The position numbers and the translations under genes are program-made. The notes beneath the pieces are model-generated. The model was not told the DNA's origin, made no database searches, and saw only the letters and a list, made by a program, of their open reading frames with translations. Of a DNA stretch of 64,000 nucleotides, positions 10,677 through 23,123 are shown in pieces. This DNA is from Cryptomeria japonica (lineage: Eukaryota > Streptophyta > Pinopsida > Cupressales > Cupressaceae). Position 1 is the stretch's first letter. The number at the start of each line of letters is the position of its first letter. The stretch is from positions 335,770,302 through 335,834,301 of the forward strand of contig NC_081413.1 in the NCBI RefSeq assembly GCF_030272615.1, written 5' to 3'.

Positions 10677-12408
10677 TTATGATTCGTTTTGTTTATCTTT
10701 GATTATAATTACATTGCAATATTCAGGTTGGGAAGATTCAATCATGTTAATCACATTATCATTGCTGGTATAGGTGTAATTAACTTTGGCACCTCCTTTT
10801 GACTTTGAGGAATCACCTTGTTCATAAACAGGTGAGGGATCTTTGAAAACTTTATGATCAACATTAGTTGTGTGATTTCCAACAACAATTTTTCCAGCAT
10901 CAATGAGATTTTTAATCTCATGCTTGAGCTTCATGCAATTGTTTGTGTTATGACCTTTGTTTCGATGGTATTCACAATATTCATTTTCTCTCCACCATTT
11001 TGGTTTAACTTCTGGATCATATGGCCTAGAATTGTCTGGTAAGGTTATCAGATCATTTGCCAATAAATTTTTGAAAGCGGATTCGTATGATCCCTCCAGA
11101 GGAATGAAGTCGTGTTTAGGTTTCAAAAGCCAAGGTTTCTCTTTAAACCATTCTTTTACTTTCTTCGGAGGGTTTTCTGCTACAGTTTCAACTGCTTTGA
11201 GTGCTTGTGTGCCACTAGCCAAGTTAAATATTGTGGATTTTGATTTTTCTTTAACAATGTCTACCACTCCATCATTAACAACATTTTGTTGTTGTCTTTG
11301 CCATATTTCCAATATTTGTTCTTTTCTTTGGAGCTAGAACCTTGTGTTTCCTTTCAAAGTGAGATATCTCCTTTCTTTATAAGAACATCTTCCATTCTGA
11401 GGTGCCAAAGGTGGATACTATATTTCAATTCAAGGATTAAGTTGTTGACGAAGATATCCATCTTCTCAAAATCTGGAATAGGTTGTGAATATCTAAAGAA
11501 TATCTTTCTCTATCATTGGAGAAAAGTGAGAAAGGGCGCTCCTGTTTTCTGTTTGGTATTGCAAAGCTCTATCATAGTGACTGGGTGACAAATGTTACAG
11601 GAGTATTGTTATATAAATAGTTGGACTAATTCTTCAAAAGTTTTTATTCCCATAGGTAGGCTTGAGAACCATTCCATAGCTTGTCCCCCTATATTTCTCA
11701 GGAAAAGGCGCATGAGATATGTTTGGTCATGCATGAACTCCATACATAAAGCATAAAATTCTCTAATATGGTCTTGGGGATCTGAGTTGCCATCATATTT
11801 ATCAAATTTTGAGATCTCCACTCATGAAGGAAATGGAGGCATGTAAATGTTTTTGTCAAATGGAAATGGGCATATTGTGTCCAAAGAATATTGTTTTGAT
11901 GATTTATCCTTGTTTTTCAGTTCTGTGATCTTAGTTCGTAAGGCTTGTAATTGTTTGTTTACCATTGCTAATGGTGTCTCTTCCTCTTTAGTGATGTGGG
12001 CCTCAACATTATAACAAGTAGGAAGTTTAGCTCCTTGCTTTGCTAGTTCTAGAAAATAGTCTTCTTTTTCTCTAGCCATGATAACCTTCATCATTTTTCA
12101 GACTTATCTTTTTGACATTTTTGTATATCAATTTCTGGAGGTTTAGAGGCTTCAGATTCACTTGATGAGGAATCACTGTCAATAGCCTAGATACTGAGAT
12201 CGTCATAAGTTTTGTGTTTAGTAGCTTGTCTTTCTTGTTTTGTTCCAGATATGATGGGAGACAAGGGTTGATCATAAATTGGCATATCAGATGATGAAGG
12301 TTTATTAGTGAGAGGATTCTCTATGTAGAATGGATTATCCTGATATGAAAAGGATTGTCCTTTGCCCTTGGCAGCTTTCTTACAAGAAATTCTGGTTTGA
12401 ATAGGCAT
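10677..12408 (-). pseudogene. Tat gag polyprotein
   Basis: Start is taken at ATG 12408 (MPIQTRISCKKAAKGKG). A coiled-coil-like segment (MVNKQLQALRTKITELKNK) lies in 12094-11822. The Retrotrans_gag core (FDKYDGNSDPQDHIREFYAL, then GGQAMEWFSSLP) is 11821-11609. The nucleocapsid zinc knuckle CEYHRNKGHNTNNC (CX2HX4HX4C variant) is in 11312-10677. Frameshifts near 12090, 11600 and 11320 and stops break the polyprotein. Gag would form the particle and bind the RNA. Confidence 0.85.
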
Positions 12409-14610
12409 TTTTATTGACTGGTGTGACCTAAAGTTCTTTGTGATGCAAAATTCAAGATCAAACTTGGAGCTAGTTGTTCATTTAACGTATCGCTTGAGAG
12501 AAGTAACTAAGATTGAGTTTGGTTTCAGGAAAGATCTATCCTATGTAAGATGCTTATCTAAGTTATCTAGTTTGATTTAAGAGAAGTGACTAAGACTTAG
12601 TTTGGTTTCAGGAATGATCTATCTTGTGTAAGACATTATTTAAGTGACTTAAATTTTGATAAATGGTTGATTGAACTAGCTGAAAGATGATCGACAAAAT
12701 CGTGCAACACCATGGTAGAAGTGCACTGTTTAGATTTTTTTATGCTCAGAATCATGATAACCAGTTTTATGCTCGCTGTAGACTGTTTTAGGCAACTTTT
12801 GACTGTTCTGGACTGACAAAATCAGAGATTCGTACGACAGGTGTTATAGGACCAGACGACAATTTAATAGCTTCAGGACGATAGAACTAGAATTTCATAC
12901 GAATTGCTGCCTATGTTCGCATGACAAATGGGTATACCTCAGATGACAAACTGATGAATGTAATGGTTTTTCATATGACACAAAATCAGAGATCAGACGA
13001 TAATTCCCTAAGCAGGATGACAGTTTATTAGATTTTGTACGACACAAAATAAGGATCCAGATGACAAACTGTTAGACCTAATGAAATTTTGTATGACAAT
13101 AGTTATATAGCAAGACAATAAATCAGAAGACTCATACGACAACTTACTGGACAGAGACAAAATTTCTGACAAACCGAGTTTTTAATGACTAATGACGACT
13201 ATTTTTGAGATGGACTGAGTTTTTGAACAGCTGAGATAGACTAGTTTGCAACACGAACAGAGTTTTGACTAAGATAGACTAGTTTTTCTTTTTTTTGAGA
13301 TAGACTAGTTTTTGACAGGGACAGAGTTTTGACTAAGATAGACTAGTTTTTGACAGGGACAGAGTTTTGACTAAGATAGACTAGTTTTTGACATGGACAT
13401 AGTTTTGGCCGCTAAGTTGTTTATTGTTTTCTCCAATTTTTGTATTTCAGTTTCAATTTCAGGGATGAAACACAGTAAACACACAATATGTATAATGACT
13501 TAAATCATAGCACGCTAGCCCTATGGAAGTTGGTGAGAGAAGAAAACCTTTGCTTGTAGACTTAGGTACACACCCAATATCTAATCAGAATACAACCGAT
13601 GAGTCTCATGCAATGGATTCTCAACGTCGTATTAGCCAACTCCAAATGCTAATGGGGGCACTAAATGGCAAGTATCTTGGGAGAGTTACTATCTCTCTTG
13701 CACAAAGATTATCCCCCCTTTCGGAGGTGAGCCAGGTAGCTTCTAATCTTAATTAGAACTAGTAAGGGATCTGTTCAGCACATCAGGATATAACTCAATT
13801 AAGAGATCTCCCAGCCTTGAAAACCAAGGTTTGATATACCCGAGGGTACAAAGGAGAGCTATTCCTGAGCACTTCTGTTGACTTGATTTTCATCAAATCA
13901 TGTTTATTTTATAGTGGGTTGAAGTACTTGGCATTTAGTCATTCCCACTTGGGTCATTCCCCTCTCACCGGCCCTAATGGCTTTGGCCTTATAGGCTCCT
14001 TGAGAGGGCAGGCCCGCTAAAGTTACACAAATCTTAAACCTAGAAAAACCCTCAAGGGTCTGGATTTCTAATTATCTCTATAGACAAGAGCATACTCTCC
14101 TACCTCTCAGAATTTTCTTAAAACATGAAAGACAGATTTATTCATTAACTAGATAGCAAGTTAGGTGCCTAAAAAATGAATTTAATGAATACACAATGTT
14201 TACTTGAATCTCCTCAGGCAACCTGCAAAGACAATGAATCAGTAGTCATATTGTATTTGTTTGACAAACATATTCTTTGACAAGCATTCTGCAAAAAATT
14301 AATTAGGCTGTGAAAATTCCTCAGATAGATGAACAACAAGCCAGGGTCAGTGTTAGTACGATAAAAAATGAATAAGAAAACCTGAAGAATGAAATCTTCT
14401 TTTAACCAAAAAACACAGAATATCATACGACTATTCTCACCGAGTTGTATGATAATTTGTACAAGATCGCACGATAGCTGCAGTTTGTCATTCGGCACTG
14501 TGGGAAAACTCATATGATATTTCATAGTAACTATATGGACAAAAAACTGAAAAAATAAAAATATGAAAAATAAGAAAAAGTTAGTCTTCGAGGCCGAAAG
14601 ATGTAGTCTT
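12409..14610 (-). other. long repeat-rich 5' leader of the Tat element
   Basis: About 2.2 kb between primer site and gag without a recognisable protein. Long leaders with repeats are common in Ogre-like Tat elements. Here 12800-13190 and 14420-14530 hold many copies of ACGACA/CATACGA-like words, and 13190-13408 is a tandem array. An opposite-strand 77-codon frame at 13523-13756 is open but resembles nothing known to me. Confidence 0.6.
13190..13408. repeat. 38-bp tandem array in the Tat leader
   Basis: Unit of 38 bp containing GACAGGGACAGAG and AGATAGACTAGTTTTT. Two identical adjacent copies lie at 13314-13351 and 13352-13389, a third partial copy follows, and diverged copies precede them from about 13190, one split by a T-rich stretch. 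Confidence 0.85.
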
Positions 14611-14630
14611 CTACCCCACGGTGGGTGCCA
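14611..14630 (-). promoter_or_regulatory. putative primer-binding site of the Tat element
   Basis: Read on the minus strand, the 5' LTR end ACACACA is followed by a 4-base spacer and TGGCACCCACCGTGGGG. The TGG start and the CACCGTGGGG sequence match the region after the LTR in Tat elements. The priming tRNA is not identified here. Confidence 0.6.
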
Positions 14631-14634
14631 GAAA

Positions 14635-15808
14635 TGTGTGTGTGAAAAAGTAAAATAAGTATCTGTAAGCTGTAAGACACAACACTTCAATTAAGTCATT
14701 ACATGTATGGTTAGACAGATATAAGCGTGAATAATAAAACCATAACAAATCGACCAATTGCCTTCTAAAAGATGCGAGTATAGACTTTCTCTCAGATTTG
14801 TATAAGAAATACCAGTGACTAGACTACACCAAGATGAAGGATTTAATCTATATGAGCATGATATTAAGATAAATGGATGCAAAAATTATGCTAGATGGAT
14901 GAATAGTAAGCTATATGAATTCAACAAATCATAATTGAACTAAATATGCAAAAATAAATTAAACTAAGATGCAATAATCTCAAAAAGCAAGCACAATATC
15001 TTCAATGACTCCAGAGAAAAAATTGTATAATAACAATAAATCTCCAGGGTGTTTTGGATGAGAGATGAAGGATGAATTTATAGAGAATCACAAGAGAGAT
15101 CAAGAAAAAGCATAATTTAGGATAATTGAAATAATTGAGAGATCAGATTCAGTTAACCTTGAGATAGATTCCAATTATAGTTTGATTGAAATGCATTCAG
15201 ATTATAAGTTTGAGTTTGCATTGGAGACAAAATTTAATTAATTTCATGCACTTGAGATGAAAATAGGTAATTCTATGCAATTATTTGATTTATTCAATAA
15301 AAGAATCTTTTCAATGCAACTGAACTTCTTTTTCTCAAAAGCTTTGAGTTCCAATTTTAGAGAATGATTAAATTCATTTAGTTGCTTTTCTGATTTCAAG
15401 TTCTCAATTTAGAAGAAGAAATAATATCTCAAGTTTGATTTCTCTTTCAATTCAATTCTTTTTTCTTTTTTTTCAATTTAACTCTTTCTTTATATATTGA
15501 TTCCTCTTTTGTAATAAATTAATTCCTTTTTTATGATTAAATGGTAAATTTATTAATTAATTAAATATGCTAGGATATTTAATAAATTAAATAGGATAAT
15601 TGATCAAAATGATTTACTTGGAATGATTTAATTAATTAAATAAATATTTAATTAATATAGAATAATTCACTTGCCATGTGACATTTGATGATTAAAAGAA
15701 TTAATTAATTGTGTGCTCAAAGTTGATTTAATTACCTTTGGTTAGGACTTTGGTGATGTTGTCGAAATTAAGGGCCCGTGGTTTAGGTGACCAATTTTAG
15801 GGTATTAT
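14635..15808 (-). repeat. 5' LTR of the Tat element
   Basis: On the plus strand it starts TGTGTGTGTGAAAAAG next to the primer site and ends TTAGGGTATTATA. In element orientation the 5' end is TATAATACCCTAAAATTGG, where TGTAATACCC would be usual, so the terminal G appears mutated. Length about 1174 bp. A TATA box in element orientation (TATATAAAG) lies at 15488-15496. No second copy is in the window, so the outer boundary rests on motif recognition only. Confidence 0.6.
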
Positions 15809-17210
15809 ATTTGTAGGATAATTTCCACCTTTTATGGTGTTGATCTTGTTACTGCTATATCATATCCACTTATTGTGGAGTGATAATTTCACCTTCGATG
15901 GGTGATCCACCTCATGTGGAATATTTTATTGTTTCTCCTACCTACCCACACCTTTTTCCTACCTACCCTTGTTTCTTATTGAGCCACATGCCTTGTTTGT
16001 GTGCTCACATATCCATTTAGCCTTTCCTATATAAGCAATCTCATCTACATTGTATGAACAATGATTGAACAATGATTGATGATCCAGTTGATCACATTTT
16101 GCATCTTGATAGAATACAATGTATTCCTATCATCTATTTTTTCTCTCTTATTTGTGCTCTCCATTGCCTCTAGATCTTGGCAAAATTTCACAATTCCAGT
16201 GCAAGGAAACTAAGACTTTAATGGATGTGATGGTGGTCAAGATAGAAAGTGTGAAATAGATGCTCAGAGTATCCAAGTTTCAGATAGGTTACATTGTTGA
16301 TCCACTGGTTGCTTCTTTGGAATGCTTCATTAACAACCATTGGAACTATAAGAAGAAGTAGGTGATGAACAGGTAGTTTTAAAGGGTGAATGCATGTTGG
16401 AGCACCGTCAGCATCACCCCAACTGAGCTATCAACTAGAGTTACTTCTCATACTTTCTTTTTTAGCATTATCTTTGCATGTTCGAAATACTTGATGTTGA
16501 AGCACCATTTTGGAAGTAGGCATGGAGTGTCAGTTTATTAGCACTTAACTAGAGTTCACAAGCAGCGACTTGCATGTCAACTGCAACTCCTTCCTTTTTG
16601 TAACCCTAGTTTATAGGAATGATTCTTTCCTAGGATGTAGGGAAAAACTCTATAAATTGTAGAATTTGGGCCAATGTAAGGGTCTGTGAATTGATGATTT
16701 GAGGTCCATTTTAGAGATTAGAGATTTTATGCAGATTTTTATAAGTTTAGAAGATTTTGTGATACTCCTTGAAGTTTAATACAAAAGGCAACTTGTGGAT
16801 TCCCTTATCTACTTGTGTGTTCTATATGGTTGTGTTCTTTGTGATCTGGTAACTTCTATCATCTAAGTTAGCAACCAATTATTTTGGATGCTTTATTATT
16901 TTATGAATCATATTGTGCATGTAAATGGTATATGAGGATTAAATTGATAGGGCGATTATTGGTTGGGTGATATTCATTTCCGTTGGTGTGTAAAGTTGTC
17001 TAACTTTATATATTTTTTGGAGTTCATCATTTGAATGTTGATTTAGTGGTATTGATCATATTTGGATTATGAAATTCTAACCGAGTGGATCATTCAGTTG
17101 TTATTGTATCAATTTCATTGTTATTTCCTATTCCTCTGATCTATCTTTTGCAGTTTATTTTGAGAAATTGAAAATTGGAAAAACACAAAAAAAATAGGCA
17201 ATTTGAAATA
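15809..17210 (+). other. LTR-like sequence with TATA box, otherwise nothing recognised
   Basis: Begins TGTAGGATAATTTCC directly at the Tat LTR edge. CTATATAAGC at about 16027-16036 is a good plant TATA box, followed by a duplicated GAACAATGATT. This is the look of a plus-oriented LTR fragment, but I find no partner LTR, primer site or gag. From about 16400 to 17210 I see no gene. Confidence 0.3.
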
Positions 17211-17399
17211 GTTACAACCAGCAGGCCCCTTGAAAAGTACAATCGCATTAGCCACTGAGATACCCATCACCGTCAAGACCCAAGTATAGAGACCTTGGAG
17301 TAATTAATCATTCGAGATTGATTGCTTTTCAGGAGAGGTGGTGAGTGTTTACATAAACTACCTAACTATTGGAGAGTGTGTCAAAACACCCATCAATGG

Positions 17400-19670
17400 G
17401 TCAGACTAGAGCAGGCCAAGAATGATTCGAAGAAAAGCACCATGCTACACAAGTGGCTTATATCTAGTGTCTTGGATAGTTTGTAATGTGACCTCATGAC
17501 AAAACTTTAGATATTTTTGGATGATAGAGGGTACTATATCCTTGGAAAATAGCTGAAGAATTCCTAGATTCACTTGGAATCACTACAAATATGGAAAAGA
17601 CAACTTTTTGGTCCCACTAGGATCGACAAAGAGATGGATACCAAAGGTGGAATGGAAAGACCATCATACATAAAAATAATGGTAATTTACTCATCATACC
17701 TCACACTATGAAACCTATTAATGAAAAGGGTCTCCTCTATGATCATATTAACTCAACAAGAAGGATAAACCATAATGTTTAAAAGGACATTGCCATGAAT
17801 CTGAGAAGGAATGTAAAGAGGAGAAAGCTCTCCATGAAATGACAAGTCATTGGGTGTGAATGATATATTAGGAATCTTGACCTTTTGACTCAGAGGGGAG
17901 ATCAAAGTTATAGTCACCATATTGAGATGTGCAAAATGACTCAGTGAAGGAGAAGAAGATGCCAAAATTAAGTTAGAAGAATGGGGAGTGAAAGGATCTA
18001 TGTGGATTTGAAATTTTTGTTCACCTTAGCCCTATATTATTTGAATTTTTCTTCCTAGCACCAACCTAAATAGTACCATTGTTTATGTGGTACTAGATGA
18101 GATGTCACAGATGCATATGGTATTAGTGTCATGTCTTGGCATACAGTGATTCTAGAAGAACTTGGATGCATTGTCCCACCCGGTTAAGGGCTTGTTTTTA
18201 GGGAGCAATACAATCTTTGGAAGAGTAACTAGGTTATCTTTGAGCAATTTTTGCAATAAACTTAGCAAGAATCAAATATTTTTGTCAATAATTGATCACA
18301 TTAATTTCCAAGTGTATTCTTCTTAGTTTCTTGAGGGTCAATTATCATATTAGCTATTGCTTTATTTTTCTTGACCCACTAGAGGAAGACATAACTTCAA
18401 ATATATCAATATGAGAGTTTAAATAAAATGTCCAAATTGAGCCAATATGTGTTGATGGTCTTGAAGTGCGGTACACATATTAGAGAAAGAAGGCTACTTA
18501 AGAAAAGAGATAGTGACCTTGATATTGATGGTTGCCTAAAACACCTTTGGAGAAAATCATTCATAAGTTTATTTAAAGAATAGATAGAGTTATCAATTAG
18601 GGAGAAGTGTCACTCTAACACAGTCCCTTTGAGAGACCATGAGAATAATTTGACTAATAGATGATCCAAATGATGAAAATCACTACAAAGTATAATGAAA
18701 GAATTAACATGCAATTGTGAATTGCCATCACCATTAAATTTGTCAAATTTTGGTATCTCGTCCCCTTGGGGAAAGGAAATATCTAGGATATGCATGACAA
18801 GAGAATTATGATAATACTATGGATGAAGAAAAGATTGAGTAGTGGAATAAGTTAGGTTCTCAAGTTGTGACTAGATTTGATGCGTATTTTTCAATGTGGT
18901 ATTATTAAGGATAGCACTACTTGGCGGGGGAGGTGGAGGCGAATTCCCCATGTTAGCAAAAAAATTCCCCATAGCTACACTAACTGGGACAACATGAATG
19001 ATAGGAGTGTAGTAATAAAGCTAGGAGGTGGAGGAATGTTATAACCTAAGGTATTTGTGAAACATTGGCACCAAGAGTGATGGGATGCACAAATATATTA
19101 GGTGCAAAAGGTAGAGGATTTGTAGTGGGATCTATATCCACCATATGTACCGACACCTTAGGCATACACACATGCAACCAGGGGATATTAATTTCCAAAA
19201 GGGTATTCTAAGGAGGGTTTAACACATTAGAGTAAGATGACACATGCACTTCCACTATGTGTGTTAAAACTCTAAGCAACTCCAATCCTTTGTGATCTAA
19301 GGTAGGCATCAATCTTAGATTACTAACAATGGGAGAAATATAAGGAATGATATTTTCTAAATTAATAAACCCCTCAAAATCCCTTAAGTTCTCCTTAAGG
19401 GACTTGATCTAATCAAATTTTACCTTAACAACTTGTTCATGGTCAACAATAGGAGGTGATCTAGGAGAGGTACTATTCTAAGAAGTCAAATGAGAATTTG
19501 ATGTAGAAGAATCCCAAAAACCTAGATGAAAGTTTTGAGGAGCAAAGGAATAAAAATTACTAGAGAAGACAAGGCTAGGTTTGGATGGCCTATGATAATT
19601 TAGAGGAATACTTGGTTTCAAAATTCTTCTTGTTACAAACCTTGAAGTGGTTTGGGTCATAAAGCTCATA
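17400..19670 (-). pseudogene. degraded gypsy gag remnant
   Basis: The frame 18795-18610 contains IPKFDKFNGDGNSQLHVNSF and HLLVKLFSWSLKGTVLEW, which match the Retrotrans_gag core (FDG...DP..H...F...C...H......LF..SL.G.A..W). The N-terminal part can be traced up to 19669 (MSFMTQTTSRF) through stops. Downstream, 17965-17753 stays open and may be the C-terminal part. No pol domain follows. It belongs to a different gypsy family from the Tat element to its left. Confidence 0.6.
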
Positions 19671-19779
19671 GAAGAGGGTCACAACACTTGGGAAACTTCA
19701 AAAAATGAAAAAAGAAGAGAAGAAATAAAAGTTTTGAAAAGTTTGAGATGTACATGTTTAATATTTAAATCAAGATGTG

Positions 19780-20120
19780 AGTTCATGCCAGGTTCACCAA
19801 AATGTAGAGTGTGAAGAATGACCTGCTATAAAGAGTAATCAATACTTTTGAGGATTTGAATTCCAAAAATCCACTCGAAATGAACCCTTAGGTAGCTACA
19901 ACACCTATGTTCATTAACTATTAAAGGTAAAATATCAATGACCTTTTGAATATCTCTATGAGCTCTATGTCCAGGGCGTATGCATGGGTCAAGGATGACA
20001 ACATATCATACAAGCATCGTTAAGGAATAAAAATAGAGGGCCATACCAAAATGTACAAAATGACAATTACAATATTTTCTAAACTAAATGTGAATTAAAA
20101 TAAAGAACACAAAGATGCTA
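19780..20120 (-). repeat. possible primer site and short 5' LTR of the gag remnant
   Basis: On the minus strand, about 110 bp upstream of the gag start, TTGGTGAACCTGGCATGAAC (about 19781-19800) starts with TGG like a primer-binding site. Next to it, 19803 begins TGTAGAGTG and 20118-20122 ends CTACA, giving matched TGTAG...CTACA ends 320 bp apart. The last two bases overlap the CACTA-like end described next, so the right boundary is uncertain. No second copy is present. Confidence 0.4.
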
Positions 20121-20560
20121 CACTAGTACATTCCGGCCTAATTTCCGATGACCTATCGTCGGAATTTCAACTACTTTTCATCGGACTGTCGACAAATGAA
20201 GTCATTGAAAACTCATCGTCGGACTTCCCGGCGATGCCATTGAACATTGGAATTTCGACGACATACTTCTGACGGTGGCCATGATCGCTCCTCCGGCCAA
20301 AAAAATCATCGGATGGACGTTGAAATTCTGATGCTCCCCCACTAATATGCATCGATGACCATCTGACAAGGAAGTGTCATCGGACATAAAACATCCTCGT
20401 CGGATGTTTATTTAGTTGGCATTGGAATTCCGATGGATACCAGAAAATTTGCACCGACGAGAATGTTGTTGGTCCGATGGTTTGGTCATTGGTGCAAAGT
20501 TTAGTTGTCAAAATTCTAACGGTTATTTATTTAAAAAAAAAAAGATTATTTCATATTGTG
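20121..20560 (+). mobile_element. CACTA-like (En/Spm) transposon end with subterminal repeats
   Basis: Begins CACTAGTACATTCCGG after a possible 3-bp target copy CTA (20118-20120). The next 400 bp are dense in CCGATG, ATCGTCGG and CATCGGA words in both orientations, the pattern of CACTA subterminal binding sites. I do not find the matching TAGTG end or a transposase downstream, so this may be a truncated or non-autonomous copy. Confidence 0.5.
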
Positions 20561-21950
20561 AGTGGTTCTCCTTATCTAGGTGTAAAGAACACCTCATTGA
20601 TATGTACAGTGAATGGTATTCTATCCCCATCAGCTACCAATAGGGGGCATAGGTTTCAAGCTAATATGAGGGGCATTGGTTTCATGCTAATATGAGGTGC
20701 ACCATGGTTGAGATGGTCCAACTCCTAAGAGGACTGTATGAACCACTGAGTACTGGTAAACCTATTAAAAATGGGATCAAAGGGAGCAGCTCTGGTGCTG
20801 ATAGGGAATTAGCTAACCCAAATACAAGAGCCTTTAAAGCCAATTTTATGGAAAAGGAAGGGACAACACCAATGGAAAAGAGAAACCCAATCAGGGAGAT
20901 GAAATGACTTTATCTACTTTATCTAAGTTAGTTGTTATTGTTCTTCTTTGTTCTTTTCATAAGTTAGTTGTATGAGTCACATTTGGTTTGCAATGACTTT
21001 ATCTACTTGAAACCTACTTTGGATGTTTTTCTTAATCTTGTAGCCTTTGACTCCCTTGCATGTTTTCAACATTGCCCCCTATCAGGTTTCCATTTTAGGT
21101 TATCAACCTAATGGGAATGGTACAACTCTATCTTATTAGAAAAATCCATTTGCCTTCAACATATTCTCCCCAGGTTTGGTATCTAGCTTGAATGACCATT
21201 TCTCATATTCTATAAAAACACTAGTACCATAAAAAATTTATAGCACTAGTCACATAGAGGCTCACTAGAATCAAGAGATTATTCACAAACCAATTGTTCA
21301 TATCCAACACCTCCTAAATTCCAAATAGATGTCAACACCTTCACAAAACACTTTAGAATAAGTTTTTCCATATATGATATTTTCTAGAGATGTAAGAGGT
21401 TACTTCTTTAAGGTATACTTAGCCCTTCATTTCTCTCTAATTTGGTGGGTTTTTTTTCATTATTTATGGGTTGGGTTTTATCTCTCTTTTTGAAGGGGTT
21501 TCTTCTCTTGAGGGGAATCTATTTGTACATATATATCTCATAAAGATTCAATTTATAGGACCCATCATTTCACCCACCTAGTCTACACATAAGGATGGTG
21601 TTAAATTCTAGGTTTCTAATTCATTTTTAGCTGGATGTGTTAGCACATATTTTTACAAAACATTTTTGTGCTATATGGAGGCCTTTTTCCCTATCATATG
21701 AGCATTTACTATTGGTTTGCATGTGCAGGAACCTTATTAGCATGAGTAAAGTTCTCTAAGGATCAGTTGTTTCAGAATTGTCAAGGTATCACTTGGACAC
21801 GCTAAGGGCATGCACTAAGTAAAGACTGCATAAAGAGTCCATCATATCAGCATTCTAGTAGATATCAAAAGAGGATTCAGTATAATGAAATTAGAAGTGC
21901 CTCTAGCTTACATACACCCTATATGAAGAATTGGAGCCATTAACTTTAAT
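20561..21950. other. no recognisable gene
   Basis: AT-rich sequence with a poly(A) tract at about 20522-20534 at its left edge and a short tandem repeat at 20645-20696. Open frames at 20416-20907 are short and match nothing known to me. Confidence 0.4.
20645..20696. repeat. 26-bp tandem duplication
   Basis: Two adjacent 26-bp copies, 20645-20670 and 20671-20696, each GGGCAT.GGTTTCA then GCTAATATGAG, differing at two positions. Confidence 0.85.
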
Positions 21951-22890
21951 GGTAATTTTCAAATTTGTAAATTTAAATTATCGGTATAGGTTATCCCAAT
22001 AGGACTGCATAGCCAAGCACAAAAGAAGTGAGATGTTATTATCAGGGTAGCTTATACCAAGGAGTAAGTAAGAGAATGAATCCATCGGCAAAATTATTCA
22101 ATATCAGAAGTGCGAGCAAGTTATTATACCGATAGCCGACGGAGCTATTGGTATAACCCTCACCGATAAGGAAGAGTGCAGTTGAAACATTTTAATTATC
22201 AGAGTATCGGGAGATGGGAATATTGGGTTACCTTGATGTCCAATAGGATGAATAGGGGAGCCAAGAGGAAAAAGGTGTGGATTGGAAGTAAGATGGTTTC
22301 ATCAGAGAAAATGTTAACTTTTAGGAGGGAACCAAAATAGCTACACTGATACCCAATAAAGAAAAGTTAGGTGGGCGACAATATCGGCTGGAGTTATGCC
22401 AATAAAGAAGTGTTGAGAGTGGAGTTCACAATCTTATCGGGGTAACTCATATCCATTAGCAAGAGATGTTTACATGTTGTCCTGATGCCCGATGATGAAG
22501 TTTAAGAAGAATGTAGACAAGGAGACTTCATCGGGAAAAACTATGCCGATAGAGCAGAGCAGTAGAAGGGTTTTGCAAGATAAAAGTCAGTGTCATCGAG
22601 GAATCGGTAAAACATCAACCACGTTGTTCTGACACCCGATGAAGAAACCGAGAGGAAATAAGTGCAAACCATAAAAGGGAACTCATTGGGGTAGCTTCTA
22701 CTATTGGATGAGCATTTATTGAGTTATGTCAATTTTCAATAAGCAGGATGCCACAAATGAAAGAAAGGCAGATTTGTCGGGGTGACTTACACCGATCAAA
22801 AGGATAAAAGGGAAATTAAAGAAGTGTACATTGTGGGTGGTGCCAAATAATTAAGCTCTTAGGTAGAGTTACACCGATTAGCCATTAAGA
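21950..22890. repeat. degenerate array of TATCGG...CCGATA inverted-repeat units
   Basis: About eleven loose copies of a unit like TATCGGGGTAACTTATACCGATAAG recur every 50-95 bp (for example near 21981, 22039, 22130, 22380, 22434, 22527, 22681, 22774, 22860). Each unit is itself an inverted repeat with TATCGG and CCGATA arms. The array ends about 120 bp before the TATA box of the ORF at 23124, so it may be a promoter or LTR component of that element. Confidence 0.55.
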
Positions 22891-23011
22891 AATCTGGTGT
22901 GAAAACAGACATGACAACCATTATTTAATGCATCCAACGGATAGCCCTGAAATCGCATGAAGAAAATCTAATGAGGATTTTGTTTCAGATATTAACTATA
23001 ATGGAGATAAA

Positions 23012-23021
23012 TTTATATATG
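23012..23021 (+). promoter_or_regulatory. TATA box upstream of the ORF at 23124
   Basis: AATTTATATATGGGGTC about 110 bp before ATG 23124. The core TATATATGGGGTC followed by CATTTT and TTCA resembles the core upstream of the PMD gene at 614. Confidence 0.5.
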
Positions 23022-23123
23022 GGGTCTCGTGTACATTTTTATTTCACAAAGTAATCTATAAGAAGTTTGTTATCTCGGAAGTGCTAATTGAAGTTACAGA
23101 GTGCATAATAGAGGATTTTCAAA

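Larger units (their letters stand above)
1..15808 (-). mobile_element. Tat-lineage Ty3/gypsy retrotransposon, 3' LTR off the left edge
   Basis: A long minus-strand element. In transcription order it shows a 5' LTR, primer-site region, repeat-rich leader, gag, protease, linker, reverse transcriptase, RNase H, a second plant-type RNase H and integrase. Two RNase H domains in this order are the hallmark of the Tat clade (Ogre/Retand-like). The coding part ends near 4610. An opposite-strand PMD gene follows at 614-3115, and I find no copy of the LTR to its left, so the element probably runs past position 1. Frameshifts and stops in every domain make it defective. The left extent is inferred from the antisense gene and shared repeat words; the coding part is certain. 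Confidence 0.75.

Noticed and set aside
13523-13756. 77-codon plus-strand frame in the Tat leader
   Set aside because: No recognisable domain and no promoter signal; a chance open frame is likely.
16027-16036. TATA box as a host gene promoter
   Set aside because: No ORF follows; the surroundings look like an LTR.
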